Shown: one piece after another, positions 17,701-25,240 of the stretch
Layout: each line of letters opens with the position of its first letter
Numbering within the stretch: position 1 is the first letter of the stretch
Assembly (NCBI RefSeq): GCF_023169945.1
Contig: NZ_AP025591.1
Span: forward strand, 3,592,481 to 3,656,480
Length of the DNA stretch: 64,000 bases
Source of the DNA: Anaeromyxobacter oryzae
GTDB taxonomy: Bacteria; Myxococcota; Myxococcia; Myxococcales; Anaeromyxobacteraceae
Direction: 5' to 3'
Program-made: the position numbers and the translations under genes
Notes under the pieces: generated by a model
Seen by the model: the letters and a program-made list of their open reading frames with translations, nothing else
What the model was told of the DNA's origin: nothing
Databases searched by the model: none

Positions 17701-18929
17701 CGGCCCTCGATGGGCGCCGGGAGCCGCCCGGGCGGCGTCCAGGGATCGGTCGCGTCGATCCAGACCGGCGGCGCGCCCTCGACGCGGACGATCGCGTGGT
17801 CGAACTGCGAGACGCCGGGCAGCTCGGGGAGGAGCTCCTGCCAGTCCGCGCGCACGAGCGCGAGCCGGGCGTCGAGCCCCGCGGCGCGGAGCAGCCCGAC
17901 GACGAGCAGCGACAGATCCTTGCAGTCGCCGTAGCGGCGGCGGAGCGTCTCGGCGGGCCGGGCCGGCACGAGGGCCGCCTGCCCCAGCTCGAGCCCGGTG
18001 TACCGGACGTTCGCGTGCACCCAGGCGACGATCCGGCGAACGACGTCGGCGCGGTCCGGCTTCCCCTCGCCGAGCGCAGCGCGGACCTCGGCGGACAGGT
18101 CGGCGCTCTGGAGCTGCCGCTCCCAGGCCGCGCCGTAGCGCTCGGCCACGTCCTGCCAGGACCGGCCCCAGCCGAAGGCGAGGTTCGGCGCGAGCGGCAC
18201 GTCGCGTGGCGCGTTGGGCTCGCCCGGCGGGAGCGCGGCGACGTCGCGGCGCTCCGCCGTGACGGTCCGGACGCCGTCCTTCGTGGACTCGACGGGCTTC
18301 ACGCCGTCGCCGCGCGCGACCCACCGGAGCGGCAGCGTGGCGGGCGCCGCCACGGTCACGCGGACGTGGCGCACCGGCGTGGGCTGCGCGAGGTAGAAGC
18401 GGGTCGAGACGCCGCCCTCGAACGCGGGCGCCTCGTCGCGCAGCACCGTGACGATCTCGACGATCGAGCCCACGCGCACCCCGGGCAGGGGCCCGGCGAC
18501 GACGCGCCGATCGGTGAAGGTCTCGCCGTCCTCGCCCGCGCCGCGCTCGGTGAGCGTCGCCGGGTCGAGCACGTGCACCTCGCCCTTCGCGGTCACGACG
18601 CGCGCCCGGAGCTCGGGGCGCGCCTGGTGCCACGGCGCCCAGCTCCGCTCGACGCGGGCCCAGGCGCGGGCGGCGTCCGGCGTGAGCGGCCGGTACACGA
18701 GGCGGTGCGTGACGGTCGCGGCGCCGCGCGCGTCGTAGACGTAGTCCGCGGCCTCGAGCAGCACGTCGACGCCCGCGCCCTTCGCCGGCGCGAGGGCGTT
18801 CGCAGCGTCGAGGAGCGCCGCCGGGTCGGCCGAGAGCGCCGGCCCATCCCACGGATCGGCGGCGCGCGTCGGGGCGACGGCGAGGGCGAGCGCCGCGGCG
18901 GCGATCGCGAGGGGGAGGCGCGTGGTCAT
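14706..18929 (-). CDS. Large secreted DUF3857 / transglutaminase-like / TPR protein
   Basis: The 1407 residues begin with a Sec signal (LPLAIAAAALALAVAPTRA). A DUF3857 beta-sandwich region follows (about 55-270), then a transglutaminase-like core. The core has Cys in RRYGDCKDLSLLVVGLLRAA, His in SQFDHAIVRVEG and Asp in VWIDATDPW, so the triad looks intact. A further beta-rich domain and then helical TPR-type repeats run from about 660 to the end. The tail is a Pro/Lys-rich stretch (PAPAVPPGPAAAPVP, KKPPREKDPPRRPKK). This architecture is known in Bacteroidota and Myxococcota but has no established function. The protein is probably periplasmic or surface-associated. It stands alone in its transcription unit. 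Confidence 0.82.
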   Translation of the reverse strand: MTTRLPLAIAAAALALAVAPTRAADPWDGPALSADPAALLDAANALAPAKGAGVDVLLEAADYVYDARGAATVTHRLVYRPLTPDAARAWARVERSWAPWHQARPELRARVVTAKGEVHVLDPATLTERGAGEDGETFTDRRVVAGPLPGVRVGSIVEIVTVLRDEAPAFEGGVSTRFYLAQPTPVRHVRVTVAAPATLPLRWVARGDGVKPVESTKDGVRTVTAERRDVAALPPGEPNAPRDVPLAPNLAFGWGRSWQDVAERYGAAWERQLQSADLSAEVRAALGEGKPDRADVVRRIVAWVHANVRYTGLELGQAALVPARPAETLRRRYGDCKDLSLLVVGLLRAAGLDARLALVRADWQELLPELPGVSQFDHAIVRVEGAPPVWIDATDPWTPPGRLPAPIEGRLALVTGKGVKDLVRTPESGPAENRARTVREVHLAELGKGRIVETRELRGAFAAAERAARDRVPADRREELAARYAKDVFGAEELVSSAVDDLEDVSRPLRVRVEASGADVAQTEDDEAEVPVAPDQVFDGLPSAVIGERGTAGAKAHDPPARRSDLFLPVPYQWEIVYRLIPPDGFRAPPLPAGSEERFGPARLSQAYALEPDGSVTVTFRFDTGARRLAPADADALGRRARAIIAERSPRIRFERIGAALLAAGKVPEALAEMHRLGALHPAEALHHLHLALALLQLGFRDAAVAEARAAVALEPKRAWAHRVLGFALEHDAIGRFHGPGFDHSGAVAAYRAAKALDPEHAGGRAVLAELLAHAPDGERHGRGARLDEAIAEYQAIRVDLDEKGYGDGHLAALLAAGRFADAEALARDLPRDKDRDAALLAAIAAQRGVQAAEEEARSLGEGRRDALRDASRQLVRVRRYGPATGLAAAAAQGAPNAAEIRQQAETFEGIVPWETLKDRGTDVERLVRRVFVVSLTSPEPDKALAPLLARARLPAELVPVLEGGVRVPVHSFRRVLHGASVDVFLDLTLSKLELLQDGDPATGLRVRLRFPSSAGENPPALFLVREGKELKVLATDSAWPILGEEALRRVTEGDLAGARRWLEWAREVLPGAPGDPASPAGMLAALWHPGAASTAAEARRAAAAIRAWADPAGRAALVLDAERAAARDPAERRALGFALAQSYRSAKRWADLLSVGDGLLTDDPASGDAIAVKVFALEKLGRRADLDALAATALDRLPGDPDVLGTLGSAYTQLGDVPAAARIWRRAIDAGRATPVIYNNAAWLELYRPEPAKEMLEWARRATSGERDRNHAGLNTLAAILASLGRAGEARQVLLESLDADGGAAPGPSDWFVFGRIAEGFGLLDVARDAYARVAPEPEDPTSAEVLAKRRLAALGPAPAPAVPPGPAAAPVPATDKAAPGKKPPREKDPPRRPKKAPAPGPGAPA

Positions 18930-19001
18930 GGGCGTGGGCTCGGGCGCGGGAGGGCTCCCATTGTGGAGGAGACCCGCCCCGCGCGCCAGCCGCGAGGCGC
19001 C

Positions 19002-19721
19002 TCAGTCCCCCGCGGGCGAGATGTGGAACTCGCGCACCGAGGCGAGCGCCTGGAGCGACGCCGCGAGCCGGGTGAAGTTCCGCGGGTCGCGGGTCCGGAT
19101 CGTCATCCGGTACTCGAAGGTGCGGCCCTCGTCGACGAGCCGGTACGAGACGCCGGAGACCTTGAAGTCGTGGCGCGCGAGCAGCGCCCGGACCGTCTCC
19201 TCCGGCAGCACCTCGCCGCGGTCGAACCGCAGGCGGTGGTGCGCGAACTGCGCGGCGGGGAGCCGGTTCTCGATGGCGCGGAACGCGGAGAGGACGCCGA
19301 GCGTGATCACCGTCGCCGAGAACGCGGGGAAGTAGAGCCCGCTCCCCATGAGGACGCCGATCGCGGAGGTGATCCAGATCGACGCGGCGGTCGTGAGGCC
19401 GCGGACGGTGAGCCCCTCCTTGAAGATCACGCCGGCGCCCAGGAAGCCGATGCCGGTCATGATCCCCTGCGCCATGCGCGTCGGATCGATCCGGACGCTG
19501 TCGCCGACGGACGGGAACCAGCGCCGCTGGTACAGGGTGAGGAGCATGAGCAGGCTCGACGCGACGCAGACGAGCGCGTGCGTCCGGAAGCCCGCCGGCC
19601 GTCCGTGCCAGCTCCGCTCGATCCCGATGGCGGCCCCGGCGAGCAGCGCTGCGCCGAGGTGCGCGAGGATCTCGATGCGGGTGCCGCCGCCCAAGGGCAT
19701 CGCCTCCGCGCCGGCGCGCAC
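19002..19721 (-). CDS. MgtC/SapB family membrane protein
   Basis: The 239 residues match the MgtC family: an N-terminal bundle of about four or five membrane segments and a C-terminal ACT-like cytosolic domain (about 150-239). Conserved patterns are GIERSWHGRPAGFRTHALV, GIGFLGAGVIFKEG and LTTAASIWITSAIGVLMG. MgtC proteins affect Mg limitation survival and ATP synthase or envelope homeostasis, and the bacterial biochemical activity is not settled. The start ATG is listed at 19721. The second ATG (MPLGGGTRIEIL) gives a slightly shorter protein. No magnesium riboswitch-like leader is apparent. Confidence 0.87.
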   Translation of the reverse strand: MRAGAEAMPLGGGTRIEILAHLGAALLAGAAIGIERSWHGRPAGFRTHALVCVASSLLMLLTLYQRRWFPSVGDSVRIDPTRMAQGIMTGIGFLGAGVIFKEGLTVRGLTTAASIWITSAIGVLMGSGLYFPAFSATVITLGVLSAFRAIENRLPAAQFAHHRLRFDRGEVLPEETVRALLARHDFKVSGVSYRLVDEGRTFEYRMTIRTRDPRNFTRLAASLQALASVREFHISPAGD

Positions 19722-19785
19722 GACCCACCGGCCCCCCTACGATCGGTTGCCTCCCCGCTTCGGGCACCTGGCCCGCTCGGGGGTG

Positions 19786-20355
19786 CTACGTTCCGCCGCG
19801 GATCGCCGCCCAGAGGGACACGAGCCCGAACGCGAAGAAGAGCGCCGCCGCCGCCCAGCGGATCCCCTTCGAGCCGACGCGCGCCGCGAGCTTCTCCCCG
19901 AGGAACACCGCGAGCCCGTCCGACGCGAGCATGCCGAGCGTGGTGCCGGTGGTCACCAGCACGACGGACCCGAAGCGCGCGGCGAGCGCGACCGTCGCGA
20001 GCTGCGTCTTGTCGCCCATCTCCGCGAGGAAGAAGAGGACGACGGTGGTGAGGAACGGGCCGAAGCGGTCCGTCCGCTCGGCCTCGTCGAGGGTGTCCGG
20101 CCGGAGCGTCCACAGGCCGAACCCGATGAAGGTCGCGGCGAGGACGCCGGCGAGGATCTGTGGCGGGACGCGGGCGGAGACCCATGCCCCGACCGAGGAC
20201 GCGAGCGCGTGGTTCGCGAGCGTCGCGACGAGGATGCCGCCGAGGATGGGCCAGGGCCGACGGAAGCGGGTCGCGAGGGAGAACGCGAGGAGCTGGGTCT
20301 TGTCGCCCATCTCGCTCGCGGCGACGAGCAGGAACGAGCTGATTATCGCTTCCAT
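19786..20355 (-). CDS. TMEM165/GDT1 (UPF0016) family cation exchanger
   Basis: The 189 residues carry two repeats of the family signature, EMGDKTQLLAFSLATRF near the N-terminus and EMGDKTQLATVALAARF in the second half, on a hexahelical membrane core. The family transports Mn2+ or Ca2+ out of the cytoplasm in exchange for H+, and bacterial members (MneA, Mnx) export manganese. The start at ATG 20355 is chosen because AGGGAG lies five bases upstream and the protein then begins directly at the first helix. The longer reading frame is upstream leader. The intergenic region to the divergent gene carries an inverted repeat. Confidence 0.88.
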   Translation of the reverse strand: MEAIISSFLLVAASEMGDKTQLLAFSLATRFRRPWPILGGILVATLANHALASSVGAWVSARVPPQILAGVLAATFIGFGLWTLRPDTLDEAERTDRFGPFLTTVVLFFLAEMGDKTQLATVALAARFGSVVLVTTGTTLGMLASDGLAVFLGEKLAARVGSKGIRWAAAALFFAFGLVSLWAAIRGGT

Positions 20356-20440
20356 GGAGCTCCCTGGCGGGCGAGGGGGCGAACGGATACCGGACGGGGC
20401 GGCGGCCGTCAAACCGCACGTCCGCGCGGGACGGAGCACC

Positions 20441-20501
20441 GGCATTTCGTGCCCCGGGCACCGAGGATTGGGTGGGGCCGGCCGGACCGCCGCGAAATGC
20501 C
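20441..20501. repeat. 9-bp perfect inverted repeat between divergent genes
   Basis: GGCATTTCG (20441-20449) and CGAAATGCC (20493-20501) are perfect complements separated by 43 bases. They lie between the TMEM165 gene and the YwiC-like gene, with a GC hairpin (GTGCCCCGGGCAC) inside the loop. Either a leader-RNA structure for the exchanger gene or a regulator site is possible. The sequence lacks the GGGGAGTAG core of the Mn-sensing yybP-ykoY riboswitch. Confidence 0.4.
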
Positions 20502-20557
20502 CAGGAAACGCGGGTCGCTCGCGCTGGCCGCGCCCTTGCTAGAAAGAGCCGCAGCGC

Positions 20558-21370
20558 ATGCTCACCGAGACGACCTTCCCGACCGAGACCGCGAAGCCCC
20601 GACGCCGCTCCCTGCTGCCGCACGAGCACGGCGCGTGGGGCCAGCTCGCGATGCCCCTCCTCACCGCCCTCGCCATCGGCCGCCCCACCGCGGCCGCGAC
20701 GCTCCTCACCGCCGCCGTGGTGCTCGCGTTCATCGCGCACGAGCCGCTCCTCGTCGCGCTCGGCCAGCGCGGGCGGCGGGCGAGGGCGGAGGACGGCGCG
20801 CGCGCGGTCCGGTGGCTGCTCGGGCTCGGGGGCCTCGCCGCGGCGACCGGCCTCGGCGGCGTCCTGCTGGCGCCTCCTGCGGCGCGCCTCGCTCTCGTGC
20901 TCCCCGCCGCGCTCGCCGCCGCCGTCGCCGTGCTCGTCCGCCGCCGGCAGGAGAAGACGGCGATCGGCGAGATCGTCGTCGCCGCCGCGCTCGCGTCGGC
21001 GGGCTGGGCCGTCGCGCTCGCCGGCGGCGCAGCTCCGGCGGCGGCGCTCGCGGCGCTGCTCGCCTGGATCCTCGCCTTCGCGGCGGCGACGCTCGCGGTA
21101 CAGGTGATCCTCGTGCGCGTCCGCTCGAAGGGCGCCGCGGATCCCGGCCGCCGGCACGCGGTGATCGCGGCGCTGCTCGCCGCCGCGGCGGGCGCGCTGT
21201 CGTGGGCGGGGCTGCCGGTCGCGCTCGCCCTCGCCACGCTGCCGACCGCGCTCTTCTCCATCGTGATCTGCCTCGTGCGGTTCTCGCCGAGGCGGCTGCG
21301 CGAGCTGGGCTGGGCCCTCGTGGGATCCTCGGCGGTGACGCTGGTCATCCTGGTCGCCGGGCTGCGATAG
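20558..21370 (+). CDS. YwiC-like family membrane protein
   Basis: The 270 residues open with RRSLLPHEHGAWGQLAMPLL, the hallmark of the YwiC-like family. Roughly eight hydrophobic helices follow, with charged loops such as RRRQEKTAIGEIV. The function is unknown. In some genomes YwiC-like proteins sit near anaerobic respiration genes. The gene is transcribed divergently from the TMEM165 exchanger and converges with the PrsW-like gene 17 bases away. The start is the ATG just after a GC-rich leader, with only a weak ribosome site (GAAAGAGCCGC). Confidence 0.75.
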   Translation: MLTETTFPTETAKPRRRSLLPHEHGAWGQLAMPLLTALAIGRPTAAATLLTAAVVLAFIAHEPLLVALGQRGRRARAEDGARAVRWLLGLGGLAAATGLGGVLLAPPAARLALVLPAALAAAVAVLVRRRQEKTAIGEIVVAAALASAGWAVALAGGAAPAAALAALLAWILAFAAATLAVQVILVRVRSKGAADPGRRHAVIAALLAAAAGALSWAGLPVALALATLPTALFSIVICLVRFSPRRLRELGWALVGSSAVTLVILVAGLR

Positions 21371-21387
21371 CGCGCCGCTCCGGGGCT

Positions 21388-22062
21388 CTAGCGGACGGCG
21401 GGCCCGGCGACGAGCCGGCGGCCATGCACCTGGAGCGCGACGACGGGGGCGAGGAGCGCGAGCGCGTACCCGATGCGCCCGAACCGCGGCAGCGCGAGCG
21501 AGAGGTCCGCGGCGGCGTGGAGCCCGGCGGCGGTCACGAGGCCGGCGACGACGAGGAGCGCGCCGCGGCGCGGGCTCCTTGCCGCGCCCCACACGGCGAA
21601 CCCGAGCGGCGCGGCGAGGAGCGCGTGGGCGGCAGGTGCGAGCAGCGCGCGCACGACCGCGGCGGGCGCGGCCACTCCGCGCAGCGCGATCATCGCCTCG
21701 AGCGCGGCGAACCCCGCGGCGACGCCGAGCGTGGACCGCATCACCGCGCCCGGACGATCCGCCCGATCCACGGCGAGCGCGATCCCGACGAGCTTCCCGC
21801 CCTCCTCGACGAGGCCGATGACGACCGCGAGCACCACCGCGTTCCGTCCGCCACCGAGGAGCCCGTCCCAGGTGATCTCGACGCCGGTGAGGCGGAGGAC
21901 CTCGTACGCGCCGAGGGCGATCCCGAACGCGGCGGCGCCGGCGAGGAGGGCGCGCACCGCCGCGCGGGGAGTCCCTTCTGGCGAGCGCCACGCGCCGAGC
22001 GCCGCCCACCCGGCGCCGGAAACGACGCAGAGGGCCACGAGGGCGACGTCGAAGGAGCCCAT
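21388..22062 (-). CDS. PrsW-like intramembrane protease family protein
   Basis: Polytopic protein of 224 residues with the spaced motifs of the PrsW/CAAX-protease-like group. These are VIGLVEEGGKLVGI (EExxK, catalytic glutamates), GFAALEAMIAL in a later helix, and APAAHALLAAPLGFAVW with the conserved His. PrsW cleaves the anti-sigma factor RsiW in Bacillus, but no anti-sigma gene is present here and the substrate is unknown. The start is ATG 22062. The upstream intergenic region holds REP-like repeats. Confidence 0.78.
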   Translation of the reverse strand: MGSFDVALVALCVVSGAGWAALGAWRSPEGTPRAAVRALLAGAAAFGIALGAYEVLRLTGVEITWDGLLGGGRNAVVLAVVIGLVEEGGKLVGIALAVDRADRPGAVMRSTLGVAAGFAALEAMIALRGVAAPAAVVRALLAPAAHALLAAPLGFAVWGAARSPRRGALLVVAGLVTAAGLHAAADLSLALPRFGRIGYALALLAPVVALQVHGRRLVAGPAVR

Positions 22063-22176
22063 CCCGAGTGAAGCTGGGGACAGGGAAGGTGGATGTGGGA
22101 GTGCCTCGACGGTGCTCTGGTCACGTTGACCCGGACCGGCGCGGGGCTGCGCGGGCGCGAGCGGCGCGGTTACCCT

Positions 22177-22249
22177 GACCGTTCGACAGGCTCGGGGAAA
22201 GGGCGTTGCGCCGCGCCCGTTCGCGGCGCGACAGGCTCACCACGAACGG
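22177..22249. repeat. REP-like palindromic element
   Basis: The core GACAGGCTC occurs twice in direct orientation (22185-22193 and 22230-22238). The half-site CCGTTCG appears at 22179-22185 and 22217-22223, and its complement CGAACGG at 22243-22249. The second half therefore folds as CCGTTCG, 19-base loop, CGAACGG. GTTCGACAGGCTC...CACGAACGG strings of this kind recur as dispersed repeats in many G+C-rich bacterial genomes. The rest of this 331-bp gap (22063-22393) shows nothing else. Confidence 0.55.
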
Positions 22250-22399
22250 CGTCCCGCGGCGCGCGCGAGGCCCTCCCGCCTCGTCGTGTGAGCGCCGGGC
22301 GCACCTCGGCCGACCGCGGCCCTATCCGCCGCGCGCGCGGCGTGAATACAACGGTCAGTCCCGCTGTCCCCCTGGAGCCCCGCCGCCGGAGGTTTGCGC

Positions 22400-23239
22400 A
22401 TGCGCACGGTCCGTACCGCCGCCCTCGTCGCCCTCGTCGCCGCCGCCGCCGGCTGCGGCGGCGCCCGCTCCGTCCCCCCGCCGCCGCCGCGCGCGATCGA
22501 GCCGCCGGTCTTCCGCGCCGAGGCGGTCCTGCCGCAGGCGGTGGACGCGTTCGGCGTCGCGCTCGCGGTCTCCGGCCGGATCGAGAACCCGAACCCGTTC
22601 GCGGTCCCGCTCCTCCGGTTCACGTGGGCGATCGACGCGCTCGGCGCCCGCGTCGGCGCGGGGCAGGCGGCGAGCGAGCTCGTGCTCCCCGCCGGCGGCA
22701 CGGTCCCGGTGACGGTGCCGGTCCGCCTCCGCTGGGCCGACGTCCCGGGCTTCCTCGGGGTGCTCGCGACGCAGGAGGCGCTGCCGTTCACCGTGCACGG
22801 CGCGGCGTGGGTGCGTGACGATCGCGGCGCCCTCGAGCTGCCGTGGGCGCAGGAGGGGAGCGTGGTCCTGCCGCGCCTCCCCGCGGTCGCGCTGCACGAC
22901 GCCGTGCTGCGCGAGAGGAACCTCCTCCAGACCGTGGTGGAGCTCCGCGTCGACGTGACGAACCCGAACCCGTTCCCGCTCCCGACCGGCCGCCTCGCCT
23001 ACGATCTGTCCGTCTCGGGCGTGCCGGTGGCCCAGGCCGCGAAGTGGTCGCTCGACGCCGTGCCGCCGAACGGCCAGGCCACGATCGTCGTTCCGGTCCG
23101 GTTCTCCACCGTCGGCGCCGCCGCGGGGGTGCTCTCGGGCGCGGTGCGCGGCCGCACGGACATCGTCCTGTCGGGCCGCGCCGGATACGGCGCGCTCGAG
23201 GTCGGACTCGACGTGCGGGGCGCGCTGCTCTCGCGCTGA
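22400..23239 (+). CDS. LEA type 2 / WHy-domain lipoprotein
   Basis: The 279 residues start with a lipoprotein signal whose lipobox ends AAAAGC, so the protein is probably anchored in the outer or inner membrane. Two LEA-2 (LEA14/WHy) beta-sandwich repeats follow. Each has the family hallmark of a beta strand running into NPNPFAVPL (first copy, about 60-80) or NPNPFPLPTG (second, about 190-200). LEA-2 proteins are linked to desiccation or stress tolerance, and bacterial roles are uncertain. The start ATG 22400 is preferred over TTG 22394 because GGAGG lies seven bases upstream. Confidence 0.82.
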   Translation: MRTVRTAALVALVAAAAGCGGARSVPPPPPRAIEPPVFRAEAVLPQAVDAFGVALAVSGRIENPNPFAVPLLRFTWAIDALGARVGAGQAASELVLPAGGTVPVTVPVRLRWADVPGFLGVLATQEALPFTVHGAAWVRDDRGALELPWAQEGSVVLPRLPAVALHDAVLRERNLLQTVVELRVDVTNPNPFPLPTGRLAYDLSVSGVPVAQAAKWSLDAVPPNGQATIVVPVRFSTVGAAAGVLSGAVRGRTDIVLSGRAGYGALEVGLDVRGALLSR

Positions 23240-23366
23240 CGGTTCCCCGGCGCGCGCTCGCGAGCACCCGCGAGGGCCTTGCCATGTGCGGGGCGCGGCG
23301 GAACGACTCCCTCGTCGCGGCGAGCGGCCCGGTCACCGGGCGCTGCCGTCGAAGGGGAGCTGGGCC

Positions 23367-23798
23367 ATGATCGAGGCGCACGCCTGGAACCAGAAGCTGG
23401 ACCTCGGGCACGAGGCGATGGATCACGAGCACCACCTGCAGATCGCGCTCGTCACCGCCCTCATCGACGCGATCGAGCGGGCGAGGCCATGGATGGCGCG
23501 GCGCCTCTCGGAGCAGCTGCAGCGCTACAGCGAGGTGCACTTCGGCAGCGAGGAGATGCTGATGGACGTGAGCCGGTACGGCGGGCTCGACGGCCACGCC
23601 TCCGAGCACCGGGCGCTCCTCCAGGCCATGCGGGAGATCGATGGCGCGCTCGTGCGAGAGGAGCAGGATCTCGCGCTCGCGTTCGCGGTCGAGCTGAAGG
23701 CCGGGCTCGCGGGCCACATGGCCGGCGCGGACGCGCGCCTCGCGGAGCACGTGCTCTCGCAGCGGCCGGAGCCGCCCCGGCGGAATGTCGCCCGGTAG
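23367..23798 (+). CDS. Bacteriohemerythrin-like protein
   Basis: The 143 residues form a four-helix bundle with a di-iron site. Likely ligands are the His of DHEHHLQI (about 19-26), HFGSEE (about 59-64), HASEHRALL, and the C-terminal GHMAGAD (His and Asp). Bacteriohemerythrins bind oxygen reversibly and serve as O2 stores or sensors in microaerophiles and anaerobes. The start is ATG 23367, with GGGGAG nine bases upstream. The stop overlaps the PfkB gene by 14 bases, so the two are co-transcribed. Confidence 0.85.
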   Translation: MIEAHAWNQKLDLGHEAMDHEHHLQIALVTALIDAIERARPWMARRLSEQLQRYSEVHFGSEEMLMDVSRYGGLDGHASEHRALLQAMREIDGALVREEQDLALAFAVELKAGLAGHMAGADARLAEHVLSQRPEPPRRNVAR

Positions 23799-24639
23799 CG
23801 CCCCACCGCTCCGGATCGCCGTCATCGGGCACGTCGAGCACATCACGCTCGGCCGGGTCCCGGCGGTGCCGCGGCCCGGGGAGATCGCCCACCTCGAGGC
23901 GCCGCGCTGGTTCCCGGGCGGCGGCGGCGGCGTCGCGTTCTGGCAGCTCGCGCGCGGACCGGCGGAGGTCCACCTGTTCACCGCGCTCGGCGACGACGAG
24001 GCGGCGCGGGACGTCGAGGCCGCGCTCGCGGCGAGCGGCGCGCGGATCCACGCCGCGCGGCGCGCGGAGCGGCACACGCGGGACGTCGTGATGGTCACGC
24101 CCGACGGCGAGCGGACCATCGTGGTCGTCGGCGAGCCCCTCCACCCCCGCGCCGCGGACCCGCTGCCCTGGGACCTGCTCGGCGCCTGCGACGCCGCCTA
24201 CTTCACCGCGCAGGATCCGGACGCGCTCCGCGCCGCCCGCGCCGCGCGCCTCCTCGTCCTCACCGCGCGCCGCCGGCCGGCGCTGATCCGCTCCGGCGTC
24301 CGCGCCGACGTGGTGGTGGGGAGCGCCGTCGATCCGCGCGAGGCGAGCGCGCTCGCCGATTACCCCGTGGCGCCGGGCGCGGTCGTGCTCACCGAGGGGT
24401 CGCAGGGCGGCCGCATCGAGACCGCCGGGGGGACGGTCCGGTTCCCGGCGCCGCCCGACCCCGGCCGCGCGGGCGGCGCCGCGTACGGCGCGGGCGACAG
24501 CTTCGCGGGCGCCCTCGTCTACTACCTCGCGGCCGGCCTCCCGCTCCCGGACGCGTGCGCGCGCGCCGGCCGCCACGGCGCGGCCGTGCTCCGCGGCACC
24601 GACCCGCGCGAGGCCCAGGAGCCCCTCGCGCCGCCGTGA
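23785..24639 (+). CDS. PfkB/ribokinase-family carbohydrate kinase
   Basis: The 284 residues of a ribokinase fold begin LRIAVIGHVEHITLGR. The early Gly-rich strand reads PGGGGGVAFWQLARG, and the catalytic signature AYGAGDSFAGALVYYLAAG (second PfkB motif, catalytic Asp) lies near the C-terminus. The substrate (sugar or nucleoside) cannot be read from sequence. The gene overlaps the hemerythrin gene upstream and the hydrolase downstream (GTGA). The grouping looks like an operon of unrelated small enzymes. Confidence 0.85.
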   Translation: MSPGSAPPLRIAVIGHVEHITLGRVPAVPRPGEIAHLEAPRWFPGGGGGVAFWQLARGPAEVHLFTALGDDEAARDVEAALAASGARIHAARRAERHTRDVVMVTPDGERTIVVVGEPLHPRAADPLPWDLLGACDAAYFTAQDPDALRAARAARLLVLTARRRPALIRSGVRADVVVGSAVDPREASALADYPVAPGAVVLTEGSQGGRIETAGGTVRFPAPPDPGRAGGAAYGAGDSFAGALVYYLAAGLPLPDACARAGRHGAAVLRGTDPREAQEPLAPP

Positions 24640-25235
24640 CCCGCCCGCTCGTCCTGTTCGCGCCCGGCGCGGGCGCGCCCTCCTCCTCGCCCTGGATGTC
24701 GCGCTGGGCGGAGCGCCTCGGGGCGGCCGGCGAGGTCGTCCGGCTCGATTATCCGTACGTGAAGGCAGGCCGGCGGAGCCCTGACCGGCTCCCGGTCCTC
24801 GTCGCCGCCCACCGCGCGGCGCTCGCGGCGGCGCGCGGGCCGTCGCCGCGCTCCGCCGTCCTCGCGGGCAAGTCGATGGGCGGCCGCGTGGGATGCCACG
24901 TCGCGCTCGAGGAGCGCGTGGCCGCCCTGGTCTGCCTCGGGTACCCGCTCGTCGGCCAGCGCGGCCAGGTCCGGGACGAGGTCCTGCTCGCGCTGCGGAC
25001 GCCGATCCTGTTCGTCCAGGGCGCGCGGGACCGGCTCTGTCCGCTCGACCGCCTCGAGGACGTCCGCCGCCGGATGGCGGCGCCATCGGCGCTCCACGTC
25101 GTGGAGGGCGGCGACCACTCGCTCGTCGTCGGCGTGCGCGCGCTCGAGGCGGCCGGCGACACGCAGGACGGCGTCGATACACGCGCCGCCGCGGCGATCC
25201 TCGCGTTCGTCGCCGAGCACGTGCGCGGAGAGTGA
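24636..25235 (+). CDS. Alpha/beta hydrolase, KANL3/Tex30-like
   Basis: Cytosolic serine hydrolase of 199 residues. The N-terminal strand VLFAPGAGAPSSSPWMSRWA is followed by the nucleophile elbow GKSMGGRVG. The acid residue lies in FVQGARDRLCPLD and the His in EGGDHSLVV. This is the order expected for the Tex30/KANL3 hydrolase group. The substrate is unknown. The start is GTG 24636, overlapping the kinase stop as GTGA. The longer upstream extension of the frame is not coding-like. The gene is convergent with the VKOR gene five bases away. Confidence 0.82.
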   Translation: MTRPLVLFAPGAGAPSSSPWMSRWAERLGAAGEVVRLDYPYVKAGRRSPDRLPVLVAAHRAALAAARGPSPRSAVLAGKSMGGRVGCHVALEERVAALVCLGYPLVGQRGQVRDEVLLALRTPILFVQGARDRLCPLDRLEDVRRRMAAPSALHVVEGGDHSLVVGVRALEAAGDTQDGVDTRAAAAILAFVAEHVRGE

Positions 25236-25240
25236 ACCCC

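Noticed and set aside
14662..19767. Second long minus-strand frame over the DUF3857 gene
   Set aside because: It is another frame over the DUF3857 and MgtC genes with compositionally biased translation and no recognisable domain.
12486..20051. Very long plus-strand open frame (over 2500 codons) antisense to several genes
   Set aside because: Its translation is Arg/Gly/Pro-rich low-complexity sequence. The true genes on the other strand show domains, starts and ribosome sites. Such frames are expected at this G+C content.
20356..20557. Mn-sensing yybP-ykoY riboswitch before the TMEM165 gene
   Set aside because: The GGGGAGTAG core and GGTGAGACC element are not present; only an inverted repeat is seen.
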